From assembly GCA_018714845.1 (NCBI GenBank), contig DVMR01000070.1, forward strand, positions 1 to 34,862: DNA of 34,862 bases. Direction: 5' to 3'. The translations under genes were made by a program, and so were the position numbers. The notes beneath the pieces are model-generated. The model was given only the letters and a program-made list of their open reading frames with translations, was not told where the DNA came from and ran no database searches. Below are positions 16,219 to 23,256 of this stretch, piece after piece (the stretch's first letter is position 1; every line of letters starts with the position of its first letter). The stretch comes from Candidatus Ventrousia excrementavium (GTDB lineage: Bacteria; Bacillota; Clostridia; Oscillospirales; Butyricicoccaceae).

Positions 16219-17705
16219 TTCAGCTTGACGTCGCCCAGGAAGATGGACAGGCTGCCGGCGCTGGCGACGTTGTTGTAATCAAAGTCAGAATTGATGACAT
16301 AGGCAAAGGGTGTGTCAAACAGATTGACCGCCACTGCGCGGTCGTACAGCAGCTCGAGCGCCTGGCCGATCAGGTCATGACGCACCGCTTCGTCGCTTTC
16401 CTGCTTGATGCGCGCAACCAGCTCATCGTACTCGGGGCTGATTTCCATATTGCCGCCATAGCTGGCCGATTCGCTGCTCATGGTGATGAGCATGGATTCA
16501 ATGGTGCTTGAGAAGGTGCCGAGCGGCGCAATAGTCATCTCAAGCTCGCCGTTGACCAGCATGTCGACCCAGGCCGTGCTGTCGACCTGCTCGATTTCGA
16601 TATCAATGCCCAGCTCCATGAGGTCGCTCTGCACCGACTGCGCAAGATAGGATTCCTGCCAGATGGTGATGGTGATGGGCTGTCCGTCATAATTGGACTT
16701 TTCCAGATATTCGCGTGCCAGCTCAGGGTCATAGGTCGGCCCGTATTCAATGCCGGCAAAGTCGCCCATGATGCGGCGGGAGAAGGGGTCGACCGCCGGC
16801 TCGCCGATGCCCTCGTTGGCCAGCTTGATGGCGTTTTCGCGGCTGATGCCGTGGTAAATGGCTTTGCGCAGGTTGGGGTCTGCAGCCAGGCGGTCATTGA
16901 GCCCCATCAGCGTGTTGGCCGACCAGGTGCTTGGGTCAAGCACGACCGTCACATCTTCATTGCCCTCGAGCAGCGACAGCTGGCTGATGGGCGCGTCCAT
17001 GACCAGATCAGCCTCGCCTGTTTCCAGGGCGATAATGGCCGTCGACGGGTCAACCGGCGGCTTGACGATGACATTTTTCACCTCGGGCGCGCCCAGATGG
17101 TAGTCTTCAAACGCCTTCAAAGTGACCGTACCGTCGCTGTCCAGCGACTCAAAGGTATACGGGCCGCTGCCGATGGGATGCTCTGCAAAGCCCTCGGGGT
17201 CGCTCTCGTAGGCATCCTGGGGCAGGATCCAGATGTTTTCAATGCTGAAAGTCAAAAGGTCGATATACGGAGCTGTCTTATAGAATGTGACGGTATAGTC
17301 GTCGTTTTTCTCATACGAAGAAATGCGCTCCTCAAAGTTATACGCATAAGCGCCCTGATTAAAATACAGGTCCATGGTGAAAATAACGTCGTCAGCCGTC
17401 ACCGGACTGCCATCGTGAAAAGTGGCGTCCTGCGCGAGGTGAAAGACGGTTTTTTCGCTTGAATCCTCCCAGCTTTCCGCCAGACGGGGGACGATATCGC
17501 CGTTGGTGTCGAACTTGACAAGCCCGTCGTAAACGGCATGCATGACGTTGGGCTCACACAGGCTGATGTCCAGGGGCACGAGGGAATCGCTGGGGTAAAG
17601 TGCAATGTAGGTCAGGGTGTCGCGTTCGCCGCCCGCGCTCTCTCCGCAGGCCGCCATACCGGTCAGCATCGCCGCCAGCAGCAGAATGGAAAACAGTTTT
17701 TTCAT
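16215..17705 (-). CDS. Peptide-binding lipoprotein of ABC transporter (SBP family 5)
   Basis: The 496-residue product has a lipoprotein signal with lipobox MAAC (Cys20) and should be tethered outside the membrane. It is a family 5 solute-binding protein: early PLDISLCEPNVMHAVYDGL, then LAESWEDSSEKTVFHLAQDATFHDGSPVTADDV, the family hallmark, and IGSGPYTFES. Family members bind di- and oligopeptides, and some bind nickel, sugars or other amides. It is the first gene of the seven-gene operon with GGGAGGT before the ATG. A candidate TetR operator lies upstream. Confidence 0.94.
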   Translation of the reverse strand: MKKLFSILLLAAMLTGMAACGESAGGERDTLTYIALYPSDSLVPLDISLCEPNVMHAVYDGLVKFDTNGDIVPRLAESWEDSSEKTVFHLAQDATFHDGSPVTADDVIFTMDLYFNQGAYAYNFEERISSYEKNDDYTVTFYKTAPYIDLLTFSIENIWILPQDAYESDPEGFAEHPIGSGPYTFESLDSDGTVTLKAFEDYHLGAPEVKNVIVKPPVDPSTAIIALETGEADLVMDAPISQLSLLEGNEDVTVVLDPSTWSANTLMGLNDRLAADPNLRKAIYHGISRENAIKLANEGIGEPAVDPFSRRIMGDFAGIEYGPTYDPELAREYLEKSNYDGQPITITIWQESYLAQSVQSDLMELGIDIEIEQVDSTAWVDMLVNGELEMTIAPLGTFSSTIESMLITMSSESASYGGNMEISPEYDELVARIKQESDEAVRHDLIGQALELLYDRAVAVNLFDTPFAYVINSDFDYNNVASAGSLSIFLGDVKLK

Positions 17706-17734
17706 ACAGTACCTCCCAGTGTTTGTCGGTCTAT

Positions 17735-17775
17735 TTTATACTTTCAGTTGAATATTAAAGAAATACAACCGAAAG
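17735..17775 (-). promoter_or_regulatory. Operon promoter region with candidate TetR operator
   Basis: An imperfect inverted repeat (13-base arms 17741-17753 and 17763-17775, 11 of 13 positions matching, 9-base gap) lies 36 bases before the binding-protein gene. It directly abuts a TATAAA -10-like box on the minus strand (complement of 17735-17740). No good -35 box is present at 17 bases; TTGTAT lies at 22. The position suits a repressor site for the TetR protein encoded just upstream. That link is inference. Confidence 0.45.
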
Positions 17776-17788
17776 CCGTGCAGCAAAA

Positions 17789-18382
17789 TTACTCTGCCTC
17801 GGTGCTCTTGATGATTCCGTGGCGGAAAAAGCTGTGATAAAAGGTCTTGATCATTTTGGCGCACAGTTCGACGTCTTCCAGCTTGTTGAGCCCCATTTCA
17901 CAAAAATAGAGCTGCAAGTTATACATCGTAGTAGCATACATGTAGGCAATCAAATCAGGGTCAATGTCCTCGCGCAGCGCCCCCTCGTACTTGAGCTTGA
18001 GCAGCTCTTTGAGGAACACGCTTTTGGTCATGTCCTTGTATTTTCCGAAATACAGCTTGCGCTGCGTTTCCGGCGGCAGATTGCGAATGTGGAAAACCAG
18101 CTTTCGCTCGGCCAGCGATCGCTCCTGCTCGGTATCCTGCGGATTGCGGATAAAGTCATCCGAAAGCTCGTCATAGGTCATCTGGTGATTAAGCGCTGTC
18201 AGCAAAAGGTCCTCTTTGTCTTTAAAATACCGGTAAAAGCTGGCGCTGGACAGGCCCAGGCTGCCGGTAATGTCCTCAAGGGTAATCTCGTCAAACGGCT
18301 TCTCGCTGAACAGCGCAATAGCGGCCGTCACCAGTGCCGTCCTCTTTTCCCCGGCAAGCAATTCATAGTTATTCTTTGGCAT
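17789..18382 (-). CDS. TetR/AcrR family transcriptional regulator
   Basis: The 197-residue protein has an N-terminal TetR helix-turn-helix at about 12-56 (ALVTAAIALFSEKPFDEIT, then LGLSSASFYRYFKDKEDLL). A helical ligand-binding domain follows without recognisable identity. It is transcribed in the same direction as the transporter operon and ends 83 bases before it, so it is the natural candidate regulator. The ligand might be a substrate or product of the operon, but nothing in the sequence shows this. Confidence 0.92.
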   Translation of the reverse strand: MPKNNYELLAGEKRTALVTAAIALFSEKPFDEITLEDITGSLGLSSASFYRYFKDKEDLLLTALNHQMTYDELSDDFIRNPQDTEQERSLAERKLVFHIRNLPPETQRKLYFGKYKDMTKSVFLKELLKLKYEGALREDIDPDLIAYMYATTMYNLQLYFCEMGLNKLEDVELCAKMIKTFYHSFFRHGIIKSTEAE

Positions 18383-18442
18383 TTCTCTTTACCCTCTCTT
18401 ATTTTTAATAATTATATTCTCTATAGATAATAATTTTATCAT

Positions 18443-18471
18443 ATTTTATCACTGCTTTTGAGAATAATCAA
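18443..18471 (-). promoter_or_regulatory. Promoter for the tetR gene
   Basis: On the minus strand TTGATT (complement of 18466-18471), a 17-base spacer and TAAAAT (complement of 18443-18448) lie about 60 bases before the tetR start. The surrounding leader is very AT-rich and contains partial palindromes, possibly for autoregulation. Confidence 0.5.
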
Positions 18472-18544
18472 GCTCCGTTTTGTTTTTCAGCGATATGCAC
18501 AAAATCATGCATAAAAATACAACAAGGTGCCCAGTGCATAAAAA

Positions 18545-18568
18545 AAGACCGGACAATCGTCCGGTCTT
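18545..18568 (-). terminator. Terminator of the rpmH-khpB cluster
   Basis: A perfect 10-bp stem (18545-18554 with 18559-18568) with an AATC loop is followed on the minus strand by a run of six or more T. It sits 13 bases after the khpB stop, so the cluster does not continue into mnmE here. Confidence 0.85.
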
Positions 18569-18580
18569 ACGGCAGTATTC

Positions 18581-19321
18581 TTATTCCTCTGTCTGCGTAC
18601 TTTCGCCCGGCTTGCCGCCCTGCGGCCGGCTGCCCTGCGGTCTGCGGCCCGAGCGCCTGCCGCCCTGAGAGCGTCCGCCCTGGGGCGCGCGCTGGGTCCC
18701 GGTAGGCGTGACAATGACGCGGCGATTGGGTTCGCTGCCAGTCGAGTGGGTCGTGACCCCCTCAAAATCCTGCAGCGCCGAATGGATGATGCGCCGCTCA
18801 TGCGGGTTCATGGGCTCGAGCGCCACCGGCTTGCGGTACTTGAGCGCCTTCTGCGCGGTCTTCTGCGCCAGGGCCTGCAAGGCGCTCTCACGCTTTTTGC
18901 GGTAGCTCTCGGTGTCAACCGTGATGCGCCAGCGCTCTTCCTCTTCACGGTTGGCCACAATGGACGTCAGGTACTGAATGGCGTCCAGCGTATCGCCGCG
19001 GCGGCCGATGACCGCCCCCATATTTTCACCCGACAGCTCGATGCGGATGGCCCGCTCCTGCTGATCGACCTCGATGTCAATGCGGGCAGGGGTGCCGAAA
19101 CGCTCAAGCAGCCCGCTCAAAAACTCGCGGGCCGTATCGGCCGGCGACGTCTCATACGACACGCGGACAATGGCCGGCTCGCGGCCAAAGCCCAAAAATC
19201 CCGACTTGGGCTTTTGCAGCACCTCGACCGAAACGTCGTCACGGTCTGCGCCCAGCTCGGTTAAAGCCTTTTGGACAGCCTCGTCGATGCTGTCGCCTTT
19301 GGCTTCGATTGTTTTCAGCAA
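18581..19321 (-). CDS. khpB: RNA-binding protein KhpB (Jag/EloR family)
   Basis: This 246-residue cytosolic RNA-binding protein has the Jag N-terminal domain (about 2-53, including KSGFLGFG), a KH domain with the GRRGDTLDAIQYL loop (about 80-150) and an R3H domain (about 150-212, MNPHERRIIHSAL). The low-complexity tail is rich in Gly, Arg, Gln and Ser. In Gram-positives KhpB works with KhpA in post-transcriptional control of cell division and elongation. The start is TTG 19321: AGGTG lies 7 bases upstream and the standard N-terminus LKTIEAKG begins there. It follows yidC by 46 bases, the standard order. Confidence 0.93.
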   Translation of the reverse strand: MLKTIEAKGDSIDEAVQKALTELGADRDDVSVEVLQKPKSGFLGFGREPAIVRVSYETSPADTAREFLSGLLERFGTPARIDIEVDQQERAIRIELSGENMGAVIGRRGDTLDAIQYLTSIVANREEEERWRITVDTESYRKKRESALQALAQKTAQKALKYRKPVALEPMNPHERRIIHSALQDFEGVTTHSTGSEPNRRVIVTPTGTQRAPQGGRSQGGRRSGRRPQGSRPQGGKPGESTQTEE

Positions 19322-19367
19322 TGTATTTCACCTCGTTGCGGGCGTGACAGTCTGGGTCACAGCCCTG

Positions 19368-20207
19368 TTATTCCTGCGTTTTTTTGTGCGGCCGGGTCAA
19401 AAGCTTGGTCAGGATGACTTCCTGCGCCATCATGAGAAGGTTGTTCGAAATCCAGTAAACGCCCAGGCCGGCGGGCAGAATGAAGCCAAAGTACAGCGAC
19501 ATGGCCGGCACCATAATGTACATCATGCCGTTCATTGACTGGGTCTGCGGGTTCTGCACGTTGCCCGCGGCTTTTTTGTTCAGCCGCTGCGAAACAAAGC
19601 TGGACAAAAAGGCGGTCAGGGCAGACAGAATAGGAATGACCCACAAGGCGTTGAAGTCGCCAAAGCTGGGGGTTGCCGCCAGGTTGATGCCCAGGAAGTT
19701 GAAGTCGACCTGCATGATTTTGTCTGAAATACCGGCAATCTGGTCAAAGTGCTGGTGCATGACGCCGGCCAGGCCGATCTGCGCCGTGTAGTCCGTCGCG
19801 GACATGGTGTAATTAAGGGTCTCGGCGATGGCGTTGATTTCGTCAGCCGTCAGCTGCATGAAATAGGTCAGCGGCTGCTGAATGACATAGTAAAGGCCGA
19901 GCATGATGGGCAGGATGATGAGCTGTGGCAGGCAGCCGGCCGACATCGAAATCCCCTCGTTGTCATAAAGCTCCTGCACCTTTTCGGCGTATTTTTGCCG
20001 GTCCTTGCCATACTTTTTCTGCAGCTCCAGCATTTTGGGCTGGATGCGCTGCATGTCGATCATGCTCCGTTTGCTCTTGATATTGAGCGGCAGCATAATG
20101 AGCTTTGCCAGCAGAGCAAACAGGAAAATGCTCAGGCCATAGTTGCCGACCAGCTCGTAGATAAAGCGCATGATATAGCCGAACGGCGTGGCGATGATAC
20201 TCAGCAT
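19368..20207 (-). CDS. yidC: Membrane protein insertase YidC
   Basis: The 279-residue protein is a Gram-positive-sized YidC/Oxa1 insertase. It opens with IIATPFGYIMRFIYELVGNYGLSI and carries the cytosolic coiled segment MQRIQPKMLELQKKYG. GCLPQLIILPIMLGLYYVI and a C-terminal helix group (SLYFGFILPAGLGVYWISNN) complete the pattern. It inserts and folds membrane proteins alongside or independently of Sec. No lipobox is visible at the N-terminus, unlike Bacillus SpoIIIJ; I believe this is common in Clostridia. It starts 6 bases after yidD. Confidence 0.96.
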   Translation of the reverse strand: MLSIIATPFGYIMRFIYELVGNYGLSIFLFALLAKLIMLPLNIKSKRSMIDMQRIQPKMLELQKKYGKDRQKYAEKVQELYDNEGISMSAGCLPQLIILPIMLGLYYVIQQPLTYFMQLTADEINAIAETLNYTMSATDYTAQIGLAGVMHQHFDQIAGISDKIMQVDFNFLGINLAATPSFGDFNALWVIPILSALTAFLSSFVSQRLNKKAAGNVQNPQTQSMNGMMYIMVPAMSLYFGFILPAGLGVYWISNNLLMMAQEVILTKLLTRPHKKTQE

Positions 20208-20213
20208 GAATGG

Positions 20214-20486
20214 TTATTCTCCTTTGTCGGTCGGCGGCCTGCGCCGCCGCTTGAAAATGGGGCCGAGTGACTGCGGGACGGGGTCATAACCGCCCCGGCA
20301 AAAGGGGTTGCAGCGCAAAAGGCGCCACAATGCAAGCCCCCCGCCGCAAAGAGCGCCATAGCGTTCGATGGCCTCACGGGCGTATTGGGAGCAGGTGGGG
20401 GTAAACCGGCAGCACGGCTGCCGTTTGAGGCCCGACAGACGCCGCTGATAAAAGTCGATGAGCCGCAAAAGCACCCGCTTAATCAT
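20214..20486 (-). CDS. yidD: Membrane protein insertion efficiency factor YidD
   Basis: This 90-residue basic protein has the full YidD signature: [33 protein letters not shown] and the [13 protein letters not shown] ending. YidD is thought to help YidC-dependent insertion at the membrane. ATG 20486 overlaps the rnpA stop by 8 bases, matching the usual rnpA-yidD overlap. The final [11 protein letters not shown] is a short charged extension. Confidence 0.95.
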   Translation of the reverse strand: MIKRVLLRLIDFYQRRLSGLKRQPCCRFTPTCSQYAREAIERYGALCGGGLALWRLLRCNPFCRGGYDPVPQSLGPIFKRRRRPPTDKGE

Positions 20487-20835
20487 CAGGGACGTTCCCC
20501 CGTACAATATCGAGTTTTCTAAGATGCGCGCGCATTTCGCGCTTGAGGCCGGCAAAGTCTGACTGAAGCGCGCCGTGGCGCGCCACGATGACAATGTCCC
20601 ATCCGGTGTGCGTGTCCTGCTCCAGCATACGGTAGCACTCACGCAGCCTGCGCCGGACGCGGTTACGCGTCACCGCACCGCCCAGTTTGCTGGAAACGGT
20701 AATGCCCATGCGGCTGGTGTCCTTGAGGCGATTTTTCATGGCGTAAACGGCAAGGCGCCCGCCGGCACTGTGCCGGCCGCGCGCATACAGGGCACGAAAG
20801 CGGTGGTTTTCGTTGAGAGAGATTGTGTGCAGCAT
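20479..20835 (-). CDS. rnpA: Ribonuclease P protein component
   Basis: This 118-residue basic protein supports the RNase P RNA in maturing tRNA 5' ends. It shows the N-terminal [14 protein letters not shown] segment and the signature [17 protein letters not shown]. The usual basic helix and C-terminal part follow. It lies between rpmH and yidD as in most bacteria. The probable RNA partner is at the left end of the window, 20 kb away. Confidence 0.95.
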   Translation of the reverse strand: MLHTISLNENHRFRALYARGRHSAGGRLAVYAMKNRLKDTSRMGITVSSKLGGAVTRNRVRRRLRECYRMLEQDTHTGWDIVIVARHGALQSDFAGLKREMRAHLRKLDIVRGNVPDD

Positions 20836-20867
20836 GACCGTCCCCCGCTTTGACCTGATTAAAATAT

Positions 20868-20890
20868 AAGACCGCCGTAAAAGCGGTCTT
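20868..20890 (-). terminator. Weak terminator/attenuator hairpin before rnpA
   Basis: An 8-bp stem (20868-20875 with 20883-20890) lies 33 bases before the rnpA start and is followed on the minus strand by ATATTTT. It could attenuate readthrough from rpmH into rnpA or mark an RNA processing point. Confidence 0.5.
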
Positions 20891-20908
20891 ACTTGCTTAC
20901 AAACAAAA

Positions 20909-20981
20909 GGCGCGGGCAGACCGGTCTGCAGCCAATCCGTGCCGGATCTGCAATTTTTCCCGACCGGCTGCCCTGTGCGCC
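20909..20981 (-). terminator. Large terminator-like hairpin after rpmH
   Basis: Arms 20909-20925 (GGCGC, GGGCAG, CCGGT) pair with 20963-20981 (ACCGG, CTGCCC, GCGCC) with small bulges. On the minus strand the stem is followed by TTTTGTTTG. It begins 8 bases after the rpmH stop and could end part of the rpmH transcripts, explaining high rpmH and lower rnpA output. Confidence 0.6.
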
Positions 20982-20988
20982 GCCGCTT

Positions 20989-21123
20989 TTAGTGGGTCAG
21001 GCGGACTCTGCCCTTGGCACGGCGTCTGGCCAGGACCTTTCTGCCGTTGCGGGTCTTCATTCTTTTCATAAAGCCGTGCTCTTTGCTGCGCTGGCGCTTT
21101 TTGGGCTGATAGGTACGAAGCAT
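20989..21123 (-). CDS. rpmH: Ribosomal protein bL34
   Basis: This 44-residue highly basic protein begins [18 protein letters not shown] and continues with [18 protein letters not shown], an unmistakable bL34 of normal length. It is part of the large ribosomal subunit. A strong AGGAGGTGT ribosome site precedes the ATG by 7 bases, and a near-perfect promoter lies about 95 bases upstream. It heads the rpmH-rnpA-yidD-yidC-khpB cluster. Confidence 0.98.
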   Translation of the reverse strand: MLRTYQPKKRQRSKEHGFMKRMKTRNGRKVLARRRAKGRVRLTH

Positions 21124-21217
21124 GTTGTACACCTCCTGAAAATGAGATATTCAGACACCGCCACGGGTTCAAATATCTGTCAAGCCCATGGCGCTGCCTG
21201 AAGTCATGGCATCTTGT

Positions 21218-21247
21218 ATTATATCCCGACATGGTGGTTTTTGTCAA
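21218..21247 (-). promoter_or_regulatory. Strong sigma-A promoter of the rpmH cluster
   Basis: On the minus strand perfect TTGACA (complement of 21242-21247), an 18-base spacer and perfect TATAAT (complement of 21218-21223) stand before rpmH. The leader between promoter and gene is about 90 bases. Confidence 0.85.
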
Positions 21248-21276
21248 CATAAAAAAAGGGAAAACGGCAGTGAAAA

Positions 21277-21312
21277 ACGCCGCCGCAGGCGCTTTGGCCC
21301 GTGCGGCGGCGT
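21277..21312 (-). terminator. Terminator of the cysteine-synthase-like gene
   Basis: An 11-bp GC-rich stem (21277-21287 with 21302-21312) is followed on the minus strand by TTTTTCA. It begins 8 bases after the stop of the enzyme gene. Confidence 0.8.
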
Positions 21313-21320
21313 ATATGAAA

Positions 21321-22364
21321 TCAGTGCCACGCATATGCGCCCGTCCGCTGCACGGCGGGCAGGGCGCGAACGCCGAGCAGCTCGATATCAGGCGACAGCC
21401 AGCCCGGCTGCGGCGTCTGCTCTCTGCTGTAATCAGTGGACAGGTATTTTTTGTTGTCATCGGAAAAAACAGTGACAACGGCAGCTCTCGGCCCCAGCCG
21501 CTCCTGCGCCAGCACGGCGCCGAGGAAGTTGGCGCCCGACGAAATGCCGACGCCCAGTCCCAGCGTCTGCGACAGCATGCGCGCCATGGCAATGGCGTCG
21601 CCGTCATCGACCTGCAAAACCTCGTCCAGCTCGCGCAGCGAAAGAATATCCGGCACAAACTCGTCTGAAATCCCCTGAATACGATGGCTTCCGCTGCAAA
21701 CACCGGTCGACAGAATCGGTGAGTTGGCCGGCTCGAGCGGATAGACACGCACCGATGAATTATCACGGCGCAGGCGGCGGCCAATGCCCATGACAGTACC
21801 GCCGGTGCCGACGCCGGCCACCACGGCGTCGGGCCGCGCGCCCGCCCGCGCCATCTGGCGCGCAATCTCATCTCCGGTAGTCAGAAAATGCGCCTCAATA
21901 TTGTCCGGATTGGTAAACTGTCCGGGCAGGAAGTAACCCGGCTGTGCTCCTGCTTCCCGTGCGCGGCGCACTGACCCGACAAAGCCGCCCTCAGCACGGC
22001 TGACCAAACGAACTCTGGCCCCATAGCTGCGCAGCAGGTTTTTACGTTCATCGCTCATCCAGTCCGGCATGAAGAGCTCGACCGAATGTCCCAGCAGCCG
22101 CCCCAAGGCGGACAGCGAAATCCCCGTGTTGCCGCTGGTGGCCTCGACAAGGACATCGCCCGGACGAAGCGCCCCCGAGCAAACGGCTTTTTGCAGAATG
22201 TGAAAAACCACGCGGTCCTTGATGCTGCCGGTCAGATTGTACCATTCGGCCTTGGCATACAGACATCGAAGGCTGCCCCGATAACGGAATCGGATGGCCA
22301 GAAGGGGAGTGTTCCCGATCATAGCCGAAATGTCTCCCAGCCTTTTTGTGCTGCATGCTTCCAT
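21321..22364 (-). CDS. Cysteine synthase-like PLP-dependent enzyme
   Basis: The 347-residue product belongs to the fold-type II PLP family of O-acetylserine sulfhydrylase and cystathionine beta-synthase. It has the PLP lysine Lys49 in TGSIKDR, the substrate loop EATSGNTGISLS, the phosphate loop GTGGTVMG and late GISSGANFLGA. The segment before the usual GxGxxFVP reads SHRIQGISDEFVPDI, somewhat different from CysK, so a cysteine synthase, CBS-like or other beta-replacement activity remains open. ATG 22364 is chosen because AAAGGCGG precedes it and family similarity begins there; the longer upstream frame covers the promoter. It is monocistronic. Confidence 0.88.
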   Translation of the reverse strand: MEACSTKRLGDISAMIGNTPLLAIRFRYRGSLRCLYAKAEWYNLTGSIKDRVVFHILQKAVCSGALRPGDVLVEATSGNTGISLSALGRLLGHSVELFMPDWMSDERKNLLRSYGARVRLVSRAEGGFVGSVRRAREAGAQPGYFLPGQFTNPDNIEAHFLTTGDEIARQMARAGARPDAVVAGVGTGGTVMGIGRRLRRDNSSVRVYPLEPANSPILSTGVCSGSHRIQGISDEFVPDILSLRELDEVLQVDDGDAIAMARMLSQTLGLGVGISSGANFLGAVLAQERLGPRAAVVTVFSDDNKKYLSTDYSREQTPQPGWLSPDIELLGVRALPAVQRTGAYAWH

Positions 22365-22437
22365 GAAAAAACCGCCTTTCTGCTTTGCGTCTGCCCGGCA
22401 GAAAATTGCACCGGCAACGCGTTTTTTAGATGGTAAC

Positions 22438-22470
22438 ACAATAGCGCAAAAAAGTCTACCTGTCAGGTAG
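22438..22470 (-). promoter_or_regulatory. Promoter of the cysteine-synthase-like gene with perfect palindrome
   Basis: On the minus strand CTGACA (complement of 22461-22466), a 17-base spacer and TATTGT (complement of 22438-22443) form a promoter. The palindrome CTACCTGTCAGGTAG (22456-22470, 7-base arms) covers the -35 box, so a dimeric repressor bound there would block initiation. The regulator is not identified. Confidence 0.55.
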
Positions 22471-22517
22471 ATGAAAATTAGTACCGGACAGCTCGGATTT
22501 CTATGCAAAAAGTCAAA

Positions 22518-22549
22518 GACGGAGCGGGTGCCGTGCACCACGCTCCGTC
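22518..22549 (-). terminator. Terminator of spoVT
   Basis: A 9-bp stem (22518-22526 with 22541-22549), extended inside by GGTG/CACC, is followed on the minus strand by TTTGACTTTTT. It lies just after the spoVT stop. Confidence 0.75.
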
Positions 22550-22559
22550 AGGATCGCAC

Positions 22560-23087
22560 TTAGTCTTCCATTTGTTTTGCCAGAAACAGCGCCGCCAGCT
22601 GCATGAGCTTTTGCTCGGTCTCGCCGACCGCCAGGTCGCCCGCGACCAGCGCAACACAGCCGCACAGGTCTCCGCCCGCGATAATGGGCTGCACGGTGCT
22701 CGCCAGAATATGCGGGGCCGTCGGCGTGATGGGCAGGCCGTTTTCACTGTGCGTCGTCTGACGGGACGACATCACCTGCTCCAGCTCGGTCGACAGCGGC
22801 TTGCCGTCCAGCTCGCGCCGCACACTGCCTGCGGCCGCAATAATGCCGTCGCGGTCGCAAACAACGCAGGCGTGGCCGCAGGTCTTGTGCATGGCGTCGC
22901 ACATCTGGGTGGCAAAGGTGCTCAGCTCGCCGACCGGCGAATATTTTTTGAAAATGACGCTGCCGCCCGCGTCGGTGAAAATCTCGAGGGGTTCGCCCTC
23001 GCGAATGCGCATGGTGCGGCGAATTTCCTTGGGGATGACGACGCGGCCAAGGTCGTCAATCCTGCGGACTATTCCGGTTGCTTTCAT
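22560..23087 (-). CDS. spoVT: Stage V sporulation regulator SpoVT (AbrB family)
   Basis: This 175-residue DNA-binding protein has the AbrB/SpoVT swapped-hairpin domain at 1-50 (MKATGIVRRIDDLGRVVIPKEIRRTMRI, split here by its turn) and a C-terminal GAF-like domain. The length and two-domain layout match SpoVT rather than the shorter AbrB. In Bacillus it tunes sigma-G-dependent forespore genes. A sigma-G-like promoter lies upstream. Its presence implies the organism, or its recent ancestor, can sporulate. Confidence 0.92.
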   Translation of the reverse strand: MKATGIVRRIDDLGRVVIPKEIRRTMRIREGEPLEIFTDAGGSVIFKKYSPVGELSTFATQMCDAMHKTCGHACVVCDRDGIIAAAGSVRRELDGKPLSTELEQVMSSRQTTHSENGLPITPTAPHILASTVQPIIAGGDLCGCVALVAGDLAVGETEQKLMQLAALFLAKQMED

Positions 23088-23130
23088 ATTTGAAGAAATC
23101 TCCTTTACTTATCACATGTGCCTGTGGAGT

Positions 23131-23160
23131 TATTTTTCACAGGACAGGGAGATTTATGCA
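23131..23160 (-). promoter_or_regulatory. Possible sigma-G-type promoter of spoVT
   Basis: On the minus strand TGCATA (complement of 23155-23160), a 17-base spacer and AAAAATA (complement of 23131-23137) resemble the forespore consensus TGAATA/CATACTA. No sigma-A promoter of similar quality is visible. The -10 matches 4 of 7 positions, so this is tentative. Confidence 0.4.
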
Positions 23161-23256
23161 CTCCGGCCGTGTACGGTGATTGTTTGCAGCAAGAATTTGT
23201 TTCCGTTTTTTCTGTTTTTTCCCGGCACAGCAAAAAGCGCTCTGAATGATATTTTT

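Noticed and set aside
9060-16278. Several long plus-strand open frames (for example 9060-10202, 10389-11489, 12038-13207, 15208-16278)
   Set aside because: They mirror the transporter operon. Long antisense frames are expected from the strong GC preference at third codon positions; none has a family motif.
18480-18545. Several DnaA-box-like sequences (ATATGCACA, GTGCATAA) suggesting an origin near the rpmH cluster
   Set aside because: Matches are imperfect and few, no dnaA or dnaN is nearby and no AT-rich unwinding repeat is seen. The one perfect box at 26370-26378 stands alone.
20897-21871. A minus-strand open frame covering rpmH and the end of the enzyme gene
   Set aside because: It crosses the strong rpmH promoter, the terminator at 21277-21312 and rpmH in another frame.
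22365-22541. N-terminal extension of the cysteine-synthase-like gene
   Set aside because: The extra 59 codons cover the promoter and palindrome, show no family similarity, and a good ribosome site precedes the inner ATG at 22364.
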